From positions 94,698-158,697 of the forward strand of contig NZ_BJYR01000010.1 in assembly GCF_007991615.1 (NCBI RefSeq): DNA of 64,000 bases, written 5' to 3'. Position 1 is the stretch's first letter. Every line of letters begins with the position of its first letter. A program made the position numbers and the translations under genes. This DNA comes from Novosphingobium sediminis (GTDB lineage: Bacteria > Pseudomonadota > Alphaproteobacteria > Sphingomonadales > Sphingomonadaceae). Of the stretch, positions 42,635-51,734 are shown one piece after another. The notes under the pieces are model-generated. The model did no database searches, was not told the origin of the DNA, and saw nothing but the letters and a program-made list of their open reading frames with translations.

Positions 42635-43723
42635 ATGGAACAGCTTGAACCCACCCTTGCCGCGATCGCCGCGGCAGATACGATCGATGCCGTTGAGGCA
42701 CTGCGCGTCGGCGCGCTTGGCAAGCAGGGCTGGGTCTCGGCCCTGCTCAAGTCGCTCGGCGGCATGAGCCCCGAGGAACGCACCAGCACGGGCCCCCGCA
42801 TCCACGCCGCGCGCGAGGCAGTCACGGCAGCGCTGGCAGAGCGCCGCACTGCGCTGGAAAGCGCGGTGCTCGAAGCCAGGCTGGCCGCGGAGACTGCCGA
42901 TCTCTCGCTTCCCGCTCCGATCGCGCCGCGCGGCTCCGTCCACCCGGTCAGCCAGGTGATGGACGAACTCGCCGAGATCTTCGCCGACATGGGCTTTGCC
43001 GTCGCGACGGGTCCCGAGATCGAGGACGACTGGCACAACTTCACCGCGCTCAACATGCCGGAAACCCACCCGGCGCGTGCGATGCACGATACGTTCTATT
43101 TCCCGGACAAGGACGCGCAGGGCCGCTCGATGCTGCTGCGCACGCACACTTCGCCGGTGCAGATCCGCTCGATGCTGAGCGAGGGCGCGCCTTTGCGCGT
43201 CATCGCGCCGGGCCGCGTCTACCGGTCTGACAGCGACGCGACGCACACGCCGATGTTCCACCAGATCGAAGGTCTCGTCATCGACAAGGGCATCCACCTC
43301 GGCCACCTCAAGTGGACGCTGGAAACCTTCCTCAAGGCCTTCTTCGAGCGCGACGACATCGTCCTGCGGCTGCGCCCCAGCTACTTCCCCTTCACCGAGC
43401 CTTCGGTTGAAGTCGACGTCGGCTACACTCTCGTGAACGGCAAGCGCGTTGTCGGCGGCAGCGGCGATGATGCCAATGGCGGCTGGATGGAAGTGCTTGG
43501 CTCCGGCATGGTCAACCGCAAGGTGATCGAATTCGGAGGACTCGATCCGAACGAATGGCAGGGCTTCGCCTTCGGCACCGGCGTCGACCGACTGGCCATG
43601 CTGAAATACGGCATGGACGACCTGCGCGCCTTCTTCGATGGCGATGTGCGCTGGCTCGGCCACTACGGCTTCGGCGCGCTTGACGTGCCCACCCTTTCCG
43701 GCGGCGTGGGAGTACGCGCATGA
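42635..43723 (+). CDS. pheS: Phenylalanine-tRNA ligase alpha subunit
   Basis: A 362-residue catalytic alpha subunit. Start [13 protein letters not shown] at 42635. An N-terminal coiled coil binds tRNA. Class II motifs: [21 protein letters not shown] with [11 protein letters not shown] (motif 1), [12 protein letters not shown] and [22 protein letters not shown] (motif 2), and [22 protein letters not shown] (motif 3). It overlaps pheT by ATGA. The normal complex is alpha2beta2. Confidence 0.98.
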   Translation: MEQLEPTLAAIAAADTIDAVEALRVGALGKQGWVSALLKSLGGMSPEERTSTGPRIHAAREAVTAALAERRTALESAVLEARLAAETADLSLPAPIAPRGSVHPVSQVMDELAEIFADMGFAVATGPEIEDDWHNFTALNMPETHPARAMHDTFYFPDKDAQGRSMLLRTHTSPVQIRSMLSEGAPLRVIAPGRVYRSDSDATHTPMFHQIEGLVIDKGIHLGHLKWTLETFLKAFFERDDIVLRLRPSYFPFTEPSVEVDVGYTLVNGKRVVGGSGDDANGGWMEVLGSGMVNRKVIEFGGLDPNEWQGFAFGTGVDRLAMLKYGMDDLRAFFDGDVRWLGHYGFGALDVPTLSGGVGVRA

Positions 43724-46113
43724 AGTTCGCGCTTTCCTGGCTCCAGGCCCTGCTCGATACCAAGGCTGATGCCCGCACGATTGCCGAGAAGCTGACCACG
43801 CTCGGCCTCGAGATCGAAGGCGTTGAGGATGCCTCGGCTGCCCTCACGCAATTCCGCGTTGCCCGCGTGCTGACGGCGGAAAAGCACCCGCAGGCGGACA
43901 AGCTGCAAGTCCTCTCGGTCGATCTCGGAGACGGCAATCCGTTGCAGGTCGTATGCGGCGCCCCCAATGCGCGTGCGGGCCTCGTTGGCGTGCTTGGCCT
44001 GCCCGGCGCGGTGGTTCCGGCGAACGGCATGGAGCTGCGCAAGTCCGCCATCCGCGGTGTCGAATCGAACGGCATGATGTGCTCGACGCGCGAGCTCGGC
44101 CTCGGCGAAGAGCATGACGGCATCATCGAACTGCCCGCCGATGCGCCGCTCGGCACCAGCTTCGCCGATTATCTCGGATCCGACCCGGTGTTCGACGTTG
44201 CCATCACGCCCAACCGTCCGGACTGCATGGGCGTTCACGGCATCGCGCGCGATCTGGCAGCCGCGGGCCTTGGCGTGCTCAAGCCGATCGAAGCTCAGCC
44301 GGTCGCCGGCACCTACCCGTGCCCGGTCGAAGTACGCACCGATGATCCCGAAGGCTGCCCCGCTTTCTACGGCCGCGTCATTCGCGGCGTGAAGAACGGC
44401 CCCAGCCCGCAGTGGCTGCAGGACCGCCTCAAGAGCGCTGGCCAGCGCCCGATCTCGGCGCTGGTCGACATCACCAACTACGTCATGCTCGGCTATGGCC
44501 GCCCGGCCCACGCCTATGATCTGGCCAAGCTGAGCGGTGCCGTCGTCGCCCGCCGCGCGGTCGAAGGTGAGAGCTGCCTCGCGCTCAACGGCAAGGAATA
44601 TGCGCTCCAGCCGTGGATGACGGTGATCGCGGATGACAGCGGCGTCCACGATATTGCCGGGATCATGGGCGGCGAGCATTCGGGCTGCTCGGACGAGACG
44701 ACCGATGTCCTCCTTGAAGTCGCCTACTTCACGCCCGCCAACATTGCTCGCACCGGGCAGGCGCTCGCGCTGACGTCTGACGCGCGCGGCCGTTTCGAGC
44801 GCGGGGTCGATCCCGCGTTCCTCGATACCGGCATGGACCTCCTCACCAACCTGATCCTCGAGATCTGCGGCGGTGAACCCAGCGAAGTGATCCGCGCGGG
44901 CACGCCCCCGCTGAACCGCAAGACGCTGGATTATGATCCCTCGCTTGCCGGCAATCTCGGCGGGATCGACGTGGCCGACAGCGAACAGAAGCGCATCCTC
45001 GCCGCGCTGGGCTTCGAAGTCGCGGAAGACTGGACAGTCACCGTTCCCACCTGGCGTCCGGACGTCGATGGCGCGCCGGACATCGTCGAGGAAGTGATCC
45101 GCGTCCACGGCCTCGATGCCGTGCCTTCGACGCCGCTGCCGCGTGCGGACGGCGTCGCCAAGCCCACTGCCACCGCAGCCCAGCTGCAGGAACGCCGCGT
45201 CCGCCGCGCCGCCGCTGCGCGCGGGCTCAACGAGGCCATCACGTGGTCGTTCCTGCCCACGGGTGAGGCCGAGCATTTCTCGGAAGGAAACGGCGGCCTC
45301 TGGACGCTCGCCAATCCGATCTCCGAAGACCTCAAGACCATGCGCCCCTCGCTGCTCCCGGGCCTGCTGTCTGCCGCACGGCGCAACCTCGATCGCGGCG
45401 CGACCACGGTCCGCCTGTTCGAGATCGGCCGCCGCTATCTGCGCGGCGAGGGCGGTGCTTCCGGCGAACAGCCCAGCCTCGCGGTCGTGCTCGCGGGCGA
45501 AGCCCAGCCGCGCGGTTGGGCCACCGGCAAGGCCAAGCCCTTCGATGCCTTTGACGCCAAGGCCGAAGCGCTCGCCCTGCTCGCCGAAGCCGGCGCTCCG
45601 GTCGACAATCTGCAAGTCATGGGTGAGGCTGGCAGCCAGCTCCACCCCGGCCAGTCCGCCACGCTGCGGCTTGGGCCCAAGACGGTGCTGGCGCGCTTCG
45701 GGCTGATCCATCCGAACACCGCCAAGGCCTTCGACCTCACCGGCCCCGTCGCCGTGGTCGAGCTGTTCCTTGACCGGATCCCTGCGCGCAAGGGCCCCGG
45801 CAGCTTCGCACGCCCGCACTATGCGCCGCCTGCGTTGCAGGCGGTGATGCGCGACTACGCGTTCCTCGTGCCTGCCACGCTCCCCGCAGGCGATCTGCTG
45901 CGCGCCGTGCGCGGGGCGGACAAGGCGAATGTCGTCGCGGCGCGCGTGTTCGATGATTTCCGCGGGCAGGGCGTGCCCGAGGGGCAGAAGTCGCTCGCCG
46001 TCGAAGTCACGCTGCAGCCCACCGAAAAGAGCTATGACGAGGCCGCGCTGAAGGCGATCACCGACAAGATCGTGGCAGCCGGCGCCAAGCTTGGCGGCGT
46101 GCTGCGCGCCTGA
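43720..46113 (+). CDS. pheT: Phenylalanine-tRNA ligase beta subunit
   Basis: A 797-residue beta subunit, normal length for bacteria. An N-terminal tRNA-binding (EMAP-like) domain has [19 protein letters not shown]. The B3/4 editing domain lies mid-protein ([38 protein letters not shown]). B5 and a C-terminal ferredoxin-like anticodon-binding domain ([20 protein letters not shown]) complete it. ATGA overlap with pheS ensures balanced synthesis. Confidence 0.98.
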   Translation: MKFALSWLQALLDTKADARTIAEKLTTLGLEIEGVEDASAALTQFRVARVLTAEKHPQADKLQVLSVDLGDGNPLQVVCGAPNARAGLVGVLGLPGAVVPANGMELRKSAIRGVESNGMMCSTRELGLGEEHDGIIELPADAPLGTSFADYLGSDPVFDVAITPNRPDCMGVHGIARDLAAAGLGVLKPIEAQPVAGTYPCPVEVRTDDPEGCPAFYGRVIRGVKNGPSPQWLQDRLKSAGQRPISALVDITNYVMLGYGRPAHAYDLAKLSGAVVARRAVEGESCLALNGKEYALQPWMTVIADDSGVHDIAGIMGGEHSGCSDETTDVLLEVAYFTPANIARTGQALALTSDARGRFERGVDPAFLDTGMDLLTNLILEICGGEPSEVIRAGTPPLNRKTLDYDPSLAGNLGGIDVADSEQKRILAALGFEVAEDWTVTVPTWRPDVDGAPDIVEEVIRVHGLDAVPSTPLPRADGVAKPTATAAQLQERRVRRAAAARGLNEAITWSFLPTGEAEHFSEGNGGLWTLANPISEDLKTMRPSLLPGLLSAARRNLDRGATTVRLFEIGRRYLRGEGGASGEQPSLAVVLAGEAQPRGWATGKAKPFDAFDAKAEALALLAEAGAPVDNLQVMGEAGSQLHPGQSATLRLGPKTVLARFGLIHPNTAKAFDLTGPVAVVELFLDRIPARKGPGSFARPHYAPPALQAVMRDYAFLVPATLPAGDLLRAVRGADKANVVAARVFDDFRGQGVPEGQKSLAVEVTLQPTEKSYDEAALKAITDKIVAAGAKLGGVLRA

Positions 46114-46149
46114 GCAACTGCAGGGCCGCTTATCCAGCCGGGGGTGCCA

Positions 46150-47031
46150 ATGACCGACTTGATTGCAATCGCCAACGAGCACCTCACCGCGCGGATTCAT
46201 CCGTTCGGTGCGGAGCTGTGGTCGCTGACCGATGCCAGCGGCGGCGAGTACATGACCGATGCCGATCCTGCCTTCTGGACGGCCCATGCACCGCTGCTCT
46301 TCCCCATCGTCGGCGCGCTGGCGAACGATACGCTGCGGCTCGGCGGGCAGGCTTACACCTTGCCCAAGCACGGCTTTGCCCGGCGCAATCCGTTCACCGT
46401 GGTCGAAAGCGCGGCAGACCGCGTGGTCCTGCGGCTGGTCGACGATGCACGGACGCGCGAGGTCTACCCCTTCGCGTTCCAGCTCGACATGACCTTCGCG
46501 GTCGAGGGCATGACGCTCCGCAAGACCGCGACGGTGCACAATCCCGGCGACGTCCCGCTGCCGTTCAGCTTCGGCTACCACCCGGCCTTCGCCTGGCCGT
46601 TGCCGGGCGGCGCCGACAAGGCCGCGCACCGGATCGTCTTCGAACAGGATGAGCCGCAGCCGATCCGGCAGATCGAGAAAGCCACCGGCCTGCTCCTCCC
46701 GGACGGCGTGCCGACCCCAGTGCAGGGCCGCGAAATGCCGCTCGACGCTGAACTGTTCCGCGCCGACGCGCTGATCTGGACCGACCTTGCCAGCCGCAGC
46801 CTGTCCTATGGCGCAGAGGGCGGCGCATGGCTCGATATCGCGTTCCCTGAGAGCCCGATGCTCGGCATCTGGCAGGTCCCCGGTGCGCGCTACGTCTGCA
46901 TCGAGCCGTGGCAGGGCTACGCTGACCCGGCCGGTTACACCGGAGATTTCCGTGACAAGCCGGGCGTCGTGATCCTCCCGGCAGGCGAGAGCCGGAGCTT
47001 CCGCATGGACGTGACGGTCCGCCCCGTATAG
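46150..47031 (+). CDS. Aldose 1-epimerase family protein (mutarotase-like)
   Basis: A 293-residue galactose-mutarotase-fold protein of the LacX/YihR-like group. Marks: the GAELWSLTDASGGEYMTD opening, PLLFPIVGALANDTLRLGG, KHGFARRNPF (His), FSFGYHPAFAWPL (catalytic His) and YVCIEPWQGYADP (catalytic Glu). The sugar is unknown. Start ATG at 46150; a GTG two codons earlier is possible. It lies 36 bp after pheT and 11 bp before prfC. Confidence 0.88.
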   Translation: MTDLIAIANEHLTARIHPFGAELWSLTDASGGEYMTDADPAFWTAHAPLLFPIVGALANDTLRLGGQAYTLPKHGFARRNPFTVVESAADRVVLRLVDDARTREVYPFAFQLDMTFAVEGMTLRKTATVHNPGDVPLPFSFGYHPAFAWPLPGGADKAAHRIVFEQDEPQPIRQIEKATGLLLPDGVPTPVQGREMPLDAELFRADALIWTDLASRSLSYGAEGGAWLDIAFPESPMLGIWQVPGARYVCIEPWQGYADPAGYTGDFRDKPGVVILPAGESRSFRMDVTVRPV

Positions 47032-47042
47032 TTGCGCTGGCC

Positions 47043-48572
47043 ATGAGTTCCAATCGCCGTACCTTCGCCATCATCTCGCACCCTGACGCGGGCAAGACCA
47101 CGCTGACCGAGAAGCTGCTGCTTCAGGGCGGCGCGATCCACTTGGCCGGTGAAGTCAAGGCGCGCGGCGCGGCCCGCCGCGCGCGGTCGGACTGGATGAA
47201 GATCGAGCAGCAACGCGGCATCTCGGTCACGTCCTCCGTCATGACCTTCCAGAAGGACGGCGTCGTCTTCAACCTGCTCGATACGCCAGGCCACGAGGAC
47301 TTCTCCGAAGACACCTACCGCACGCTGACGGCAGTCGATTCCGCGATCATGGTGATCGACGCCGCCAAGGGCATCGAGCCGCAAACGCGCAAGCTGTTCG
47401 AGGTCTGCCGCCTGCGTTCGGTGCCGATCATCACCTTCGTCAACAAGGTCGACCGCGAAGGCCGCGCGGTGTTCGAGACACTCGATGAAGTGGCCGATGC
47501 GCTCGCGCTCGATGTCTGCCCGATGTCTTGGCCCATCGGCATGGGCGGTATTTTTGAAGGCGTGCTCGATTTCGCCACGAACACCATCGCCCGGCCCGAA
47601 GGCGACAGCCGCGAATTTCTCGGCAAGCGCGATCCGCTTGTCGAAGGCGCGATCCCCGCGGACGTTGCCGAGGAAATCGAACTCGCGCAGATGGGCTATC
47701 CCGAATTCGATCTGACTGCCTATCGCAACGGCGATCTGACCCCGGTCTACTTCGGCTCCGCGCTCAAGAACTTCGGCGTCGCCGAGATGATCGACGCCAT
47801 CGCCCGCTACGCTCCCCCGCCGCGCCCGCAGCCGAGCGAGAGCGGCACGATCGAGCTCGATCATCCCGAAGTCACCGGCTTCGTGTTCAAGGTGCAGGCC
47901 AACATGGACCCGATGCACCGCGACCGCATCGCGTTCATGCGCATGGTCTCGGGCACCTTCAAGCGCGGGATGAAGCTGACGCCGTCAGGCCTCGGCAAGC
48001 CCATCGCGGTGCACTCGCCAATCCTGTTCTTCGCGCAGGACCGCGAGATCGCCGACACGGCGGAAGCGGGTGACATCATCGGCATCCCCAATCACGGCAC
48101 CCTCCGTGTGGGTGATACGCTGTCCGAGAAGAACACCGTCCGCTTTACCGGACTGCCGAACTTCGCGCCGGAAATCCTGCGCCGCGTACAGCTGAAGGAT
48201 CCGACCAAGACCAAGCAGCTGAGGAAGGCACTCGACGACCTTTCGGAGGAAGGCGTGATCCAGGTGTTCTACCCCGAGATCGGCGCGCAATCGATCGTCG
48301 GCGTGGTTGGCCAGCTTCAGCTCGATGTGCTGATTTCGCGGCTTGAAGCGGAGTACAAGGTCGAGGCGGTGCTCGAACCATCGCCCTTCGATACCGCGCG
48401 CTGGCTCAAGGGCAGCGAAGCCGCGCTCAGGAACTTTGCCGATTTCAACATGTCGAACCTCGCCAAGGACCGCGACGGCGATCCGGTGTTCATGGCACGC
48501 TCGGCATGGGATGTCGGCTATCAGCAGGAACGCAATCCGGAGCTGACCTTCAGCGCCACCAAGGAGCGGTAA
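47043..48572 (+). CDS. prfC: Peptide chain release factor 3
   Basis: A 509-residue translational GTPase that frees RF1 or RF2 after termination. G1 is IISHPDAGKTTLTEK, switch II DTPGHEDFSEDTYRTL, and G4 FVNKVDREG. The RF3 domain 2-3 region has GTFKRGMKLTPSG and LQLDVLISRLEAEYKVE. Length is close to the family norm. An inverted-repeat element follows within 32 bp of the stop. Confidence 0.96.
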   Translation: MSSNRRTFAIISHPDAGKTTLTEKLLLQGGAIHLAGEVKARGAARRARSDWMKIEQQRGISVTSSVMTFQKDGVVFNLLDTPGHEDFSEDTYRTLTAVDSAIMVIDAAKGIEPQTRKLFEVCRLRSVPIITFVNKVDREGRAVFETLDEVADALALDVCPMSWPIGMGGIFEGVLDFATNTIARPEGDSREFLGKRDPLVEGAIPADVAEEIELAQMGYPEFDLTAYRNGDLTPVYFGSALKNFGVAEMIDAIARYAPPPRPQPSESGTIELDHPEVTGFVFKVQANMDPMHRDRIAFMRMVSGTFKRGMKLTPSGLGKPIAVHSPILFFAQDREIADTAEAGDIIGIPNHGTLRVGDTLSEKNTVRFTGLPNFAPEILRRVQLKDPTKTKQLRKALDDLSEEGVIQVFYPEIGAQSIVGVVGQLQLDVLISRLEAEYKVEAVLEPSPFDTARWLKGSEAALRNFADFNMSNLAKDRDGDPVFMARSAWDVGYQQERNPELTFSATKER

Positions 48573-48603
48573 GATCTGGCGAAACCCTGGTTTGCCGTTT
48601 TCC

Positions 48604-48744
48604 GTCACCCTGAACTTGTTTCAGGGTCCATCGTGCCGCACACGTGGAGCCTCGCTGGTATGCACGCCATGCGCCAGGTACTGGTTTCGGCCCCACACTC
48701 CCGCGCTTGGGGAGAAATGGACCCTGAAACAAGTTCAGGGTGAC
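48604..48744. repeat. 141-bp MITE-like element with perfect 28-bp inverted ends
   Basis: Two identical 28-bp arms in inverted orientation (48604-48631 and 48717-48744) enclose 85 bp. Each arm itself contains the palindrome CCCTGAA-CTTGT-TTCAGGG. There is no transposase inside; short frames across it (with TLKQVQGD) are typical of spurious sphingomonad ORFs. It occupies most of the 237-bp gap after prfC and could fold into a cruciform or a strong transcript hairpin. Confidence 0.8.
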
Positions 48745-48809
48745 ACTATGGGCGGGGCTGAAGTTGTTGTTCCGTCGCCATAGTCTCAGCTAGCTCGGGA
48801 GAAGCATGA

Positions 48810-49658
48810 ATGCGCATCGCGGTCACGGGAAGCAGCGGCAAGCTCGGCAAGGTCGCGGTCGCGGCGCTGCGGGCAGCCGGACACCGCGTCACGGGCTTCG
48901 ATATCGTCAGCTCGGTCTATGGCGACGATACCGTGCGGCTCGATTGCGCGGATTTCGGCGCGGTGATGGGCGCGCTTTCGGGAGTCGATACCGCCGCGCG
49001 CCGGTTCGATGCCGTGCTCCACCTTGCGGGCATCCCCAAGCCCGGTGCGACGACCGACGAAGCGGCCTTCCGCATCAATGTGATGGGCACCTACAACGTT
49101 TTCTCCGCTGCCGCCCGCCTCGGCATCGGCCGCGTGGTCTGGGCCTCCAGCGAGACGATCCTCGGCCTTCCTTTCGCCGAGCCGCCGCAGTTCGCCCCCA
49201 TCGACGAGACGCACCCGCTGCTCCCCAACTGGTCCTACGCGCTCGGCAAGCGGGTGGGGGAGACGATGGCCGACGAATTCGCGCGCTGGCACCCCGCCAT
49301 GGCCATTGTGTCGCTGCGCTTCTCCAACGTCTATGTGGCCGAAGATTACGCCGCGCTGGCGCAGATCCAGACCGATCCTGCCAGCCGCAAGTGGAACCTC
49401 TGGAGCTATATCGACGCCGAGGACGCCGCCGAGGCCTGCCGCTGCGCGCTGGAGGCAGGCACGACCGGCCACGAGGCGATGATCATTGCTGCTGCCGACA
49501 ACCTCATGGGCCGCCCTTCGCACGATCTGATGGCCGGTCACTTCCCCGGCGTCCCGCTTGCCGATGACCTTGCCAACGAAGCTGCTTTGCTATCGTCCGC
49601 GCGCGCTGCGGAAATGATCGGATTCCAGCCGCGATTCTCGTGGCGCGACCGCATCTGA
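48810..49658 (+). CDS. NAD(P)-dependent epimerase/dehydratase-like extended SDR
   Basis: A 282-residue short-chain dehydrogenase of the extended type. The cofactor motif is IAVTGSSGKLGKVAV at the N-terminus, and the catalytic Y-x3-K is in NWSYALGKRVGE. LHLAGIPKPG and RVVWASSETILG are typical strands 4 and 5. Uronate dehydrogenase-like and sugar epimerase-like relatives exist; the substrate is not determined. It is followed 49 bp later by a hydrolase gene. Confidence 0.85.
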   Translation: MRIAVTGSSGKLGKVAVAALRAAGHRVTGFDIVSSVYGDDTVRLDCADFGAVMGALSGVDTAARRFDAVLHLAGIPKPGATTDEAAFRINVMGTYNVFSAAARLGIGRVVWASSETILGLPFAEPPQFAPIDETHPLLPNWSYALGKRVGETMADEFARWHPAMAIVSLRFSNVYVAEDYAALAQIQTDPASRKWNLWSYIDAEDAAEACRCALEAGTTGHEAMIIAAADNLMGRPSHDLMAGHFPGVPLADDLANEAALLSSARAAEMIGFQPRFSWRDRI

Positions 49659-49707
49659 AGCGCCAACCACACTTGCGGCCTGTTCGCACCTGCGGCACAG
49701 ACACGTA

Positions 49708-50577
49708 ATGACACTGCTCGGCCCCACCTCGAACACCTTCATCTCGCAGCGCCTGCGCCTCCACTATGTGGACTGGGGCAATGCGGACAAGCCGCCGCTC
49801 CTGCTCATCCACGGCGGGCGCGACCATTGCCGCAGCTGGGACTGGACCGCCGAAGCCTTGCGCGACGACTGGCATGTGATCGCGCTCGATCACCGCGGCC
49901 ATGGCGACAGCGAGTGGGCCTCGGACGGCAACTACCGCACGATGGACATGGTTTACGACGTTGCGCAGCTGGTCCACCAGCTTGGCCTCGCCCCCGTGAC
50001 CATCGTCTCGCACTCGTGGGGTGCCAACGTCTCGCTGCGCTATGCCGGGCTGTTTCCGGAAGACGTCGCCAAGCTCGTCGCGATCGAGGGCATCTTCCCG
50101 ACGCCGGACTGGGAACTGCGCATGAAGGACGTGCCCTTCGCCCGCCGCGTGCGAGACTATATCGCGGAGAAGCGCAAGGCCGCAGGCCGCCTGCCGCGCC
50201 GCTATGCGACGCTCGAAGATGCCTATGCGCGCATGAAGTCGGAGAACCCCTACCTCACTGACGTTCAGGCCCGCCACCTCACGATCCACGGGATCAACCG
50301 CAACGAGGACGGTACTTTCACCTGGAAGTTCGATCCCTACGTCCACATTGATCACCCCTACGACATCTCGACCGAGCGCAAGCACGAGCTGTGGGAGGCG
50401 ATCACCTGCCCGACCCTGCTGCTCAATGGTGCGGATTCGTGGGCAGGGAACCCCGAGCGCGACGGGCGCATAAAGCACTTCCGCGATGGCACGGTGATCG
50501 AGTTCGAGAACGCCGGCCATTGGCTGCATCACGATCAGTTCGACCGCTTCATCGCCACTCTGCACGAGTTCCTCTGA
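49708..50577 (+). CDS. Alpha/beta hydrolase
   Basis: A 289-residue alpha/beta hydrolase. The oxyanion region is LLLIHGGRDHCRSWD, the nucleophile Ser sits in VTIVSHSWGANVSLRYA (SHSWG elbow), and the His is in FENAGHWLHHDQFD. A cap insert (VRDYIAEKRKAAGRLPRRYAT) covers the site. DHRGHGDSEWA is a common family motif. Ester or lactone substrate unknown. Its stop overlaps the next start (TGATG). Confidence 0.88.
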   Translation: MTLLGPTSNTFISQRLRLHYVDWGNADKPPLLLIHGGRDHCRSWDWTAEALRDDWHVIALDHRGHGDSEWASDGNYRTMDMVYDVAQLVHQLGLAPVTIVSHSWGANVSLRYAGLFPEDVAKLVAIEGIFPTPDWELRMKDVPFARRVRDYIAEKRKAAGRLPRRYATLEDAYARMKSENPYLTDVQARHLTIHGINRNEDGTFTWKFDPYVHIDHPYDISTERKHELWEAITCPTLLLNGADSWAGNPERDGRIKHFRDGTVIEFENAGHWLHHDQFDRFIATLHEFL

Positions 50578-51134
50578 TGGCGGATTTCACCGACAGCATC
50601 CTGCCCCAGCATGAAGCAATGATGGGCGCGCAGAGCGTGTTCTTCGTTGCCACGGCGGCGGCTGACGCGCGCGTCAACCTCTCGCCCAAAGGGTATGACT
50701 GCTTTCGGATCCTAGGCCCCAACCGGGTTGCCTATCTCGACCTCGCCGGATCGGGCAACGAAACCCATGCGCATCTCGTCGCCGATGGCCGCATCACGAT
50801 AATGATGTGCAACTTCGGCCAGCCGCCGCTCATTCTCCGGCTTTATGGCACGGGTCGCCCGGTCCTGCCGCAGGATCCCGAATGGGAAGAACTCGCGGCG
50901 CATTTCACCATCCTGCCCGGCACGCGCCAGATCTTCGACATTGCGGTGAACACCGTCCAGACCAGTTGCGGCTGGGGCGTGCCCGTGATGAGCCTCGAGG
51001 CCGAACGCCAGACGCTGGTGAAGTACCACGCGCAGTCTGACGAGACGGCGTGGATGACCAAGACATCCGGCCGCACCCGGAGCATCGACGGCCTGCCCAC
51101 CACCCCCACGGACCGCTTCTTTCGCGGCAACTGA
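50577..51134 (+). CDS. Pyridoxamine 5'-phosphate oxidase-family protein
   Basis: A 185-residue flavin-binding split-barrel protein. FFVATAAADARVNLSPKGYDCFRIL and VAYLDLAGSGNETHAHL, then ITIMMCNFGQPPLILRLYGTGR, are typical of the PPOX group using FMN or F420-like cofactors. It is probably not the true PdxH. Coupled to the hydrolase gene by TGATG, so they may act in one pathway. Confidence 0.85.
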   Translation: MADFTDSILPQHEAMMGAQSVFFVATAAADARVNLSPKGYDCFRILGPNRVAYLDLAGSGNETHAHLVADGRITIMMCNFGQPPLILRLYGTGRPVLPQDPEWEELAAHFTILPGTRQIFDIAVNTVQTSCGWGVPVMSLEAERQTLVKYHAQSDETAWMTKTSGRTRSIDGLPTTPTDRFFRGN

Positions 51135-51145
51135 GGCAGGATGTC

Positions 51146-51162
51146 TGCCTATTTTTTAGGCA
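51146..51162. repeat. Inverted repeat TGCCTA-N5-TAGGCA
   Basis: A perfect 6-5-6 repeat with a T-rich loop, 12 bp after the PPOX-family stop and 93 bp upstream of the sigma-54 promoter. It may be a terminator for the upstream genes or an activator site; it does not match the NtrC consensus. Confidence 0.4.
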
Positions 51163-51254
51163 CGACTGGAAATCTGCACAAGATTCGAGCGGCTCACCTG
51201 CGTAGTTTTCCGCAGTAGCGAAAAGATTCTCCCTGATTCCAGCGTTCCGCTCAT

Positions 51255-51270
51255 TTGGCACGCTGTTTGC
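51255..51270 (+). promoter_or_regulatory. Sigma-54 promoter of glnK-amtB
   Basis: TTGGCACGCTGTTTGC has the exact -24 TGGCACG and -12 TTGC elements of the RpoN consensus with correct spacing. Transcription would start near 51282, about 43 nt before the PII gene. NtrC-activated expression under nitrogen limitation is the expected control. Clear NtrC sites were not identified by eye. Confidence 0.85.
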
Positions 51271-51324
51271 GAAGAACCTTCAGCCGGCGGGTCGCCCGGC
51301 GAGAAGGCCGCAAAGGGGGCATGA

Positions 51325-51663
51325 ATGAAATTCATCATCGCCATCATCAAGCCGTTCAAGCTCGACGAAGTGCGCGAGGCGCTCTCCGGGCTGGGCGTTG
51401 CCGGGATGACGGTGTCGGAAGTGAAGGGTTTCGGACGGCAGAAGGGCCAGACCGAAATCTACCGCGGCGCCGAATACACCACCAACATGCTGCCGAAGGT
51501 GAAGATCGAGATCGCTGCGAGCGATGATCTCACCCCGCGCATCATCGAGGTGATCCAGCAGACTGCCAGCACCGAGGCGATCGGCGACGGCAAGATCTTC
51601 GTTCTCGATCTTGCTTCGGCCACCCGCATCCGCACCGGCGAAACCGGGGATACCGCGCTGTGA
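51325..51663 (+). CDS. glnK: PII nitrogen regulatory protein, GlnK type
   Basis: A 112-residue PII signal protein. The T-loop with the uridylylated Tyr is EIYRGAEYTTNMLPKV, and the ATP/2-oxoglutarate-binding C-terminal region is GDGKIFVLDLASATRIRTGE. The start at 51325 follows AAGGGGG; an ATG 4 nt earlier is in another frame. Adjacency to amtB indicates GlnK, which plugs the ammonium channel when unmodified. GlnD, encoded at 25549, would modify it. Confidence 0.97.
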   Translation: MKFIIAIIKPFKLDEVREALSGLGVAGMTVSEVKGFGRQKGQTEIYRGAEYTTNMLPKVKIEIAASDDLTPRIIEVIQQTASTEAIGDGKIFVLDLASATRIRTGETGDTAL

Positions 51664-51734
51664 CGGCCCGGCTTTTGAGCGTCGGCGTCGAAAACGCGGT
51701 GGGGACCGCCATTTCCGACATGAGGGGAACTTCG

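Noticed and set aside
43663..46629. 988-codon open frame antisense to pheS-pheT
   Set aside because: High-GC shadow of two certain genes; low-complexity Arg/Ala/Gly-rich translation without motifs. The same applies to antisense frames at 29557-32568, 25942-27960, 53585-55531, 19198-20817 and 10972-12702.
48550..48783. Small proteins with TLKQVQGD across the inverted-repeat element
   Set aside because: These frames are made by the repeat arms; no ribosome site, and the peptide recurs in spurious annotations.
51146..51162. NtrC binding site
   Set aside because: TGCCTA-N5-TAGGCA lacks the TGCAC/GTGCA arms of NtrC sites.
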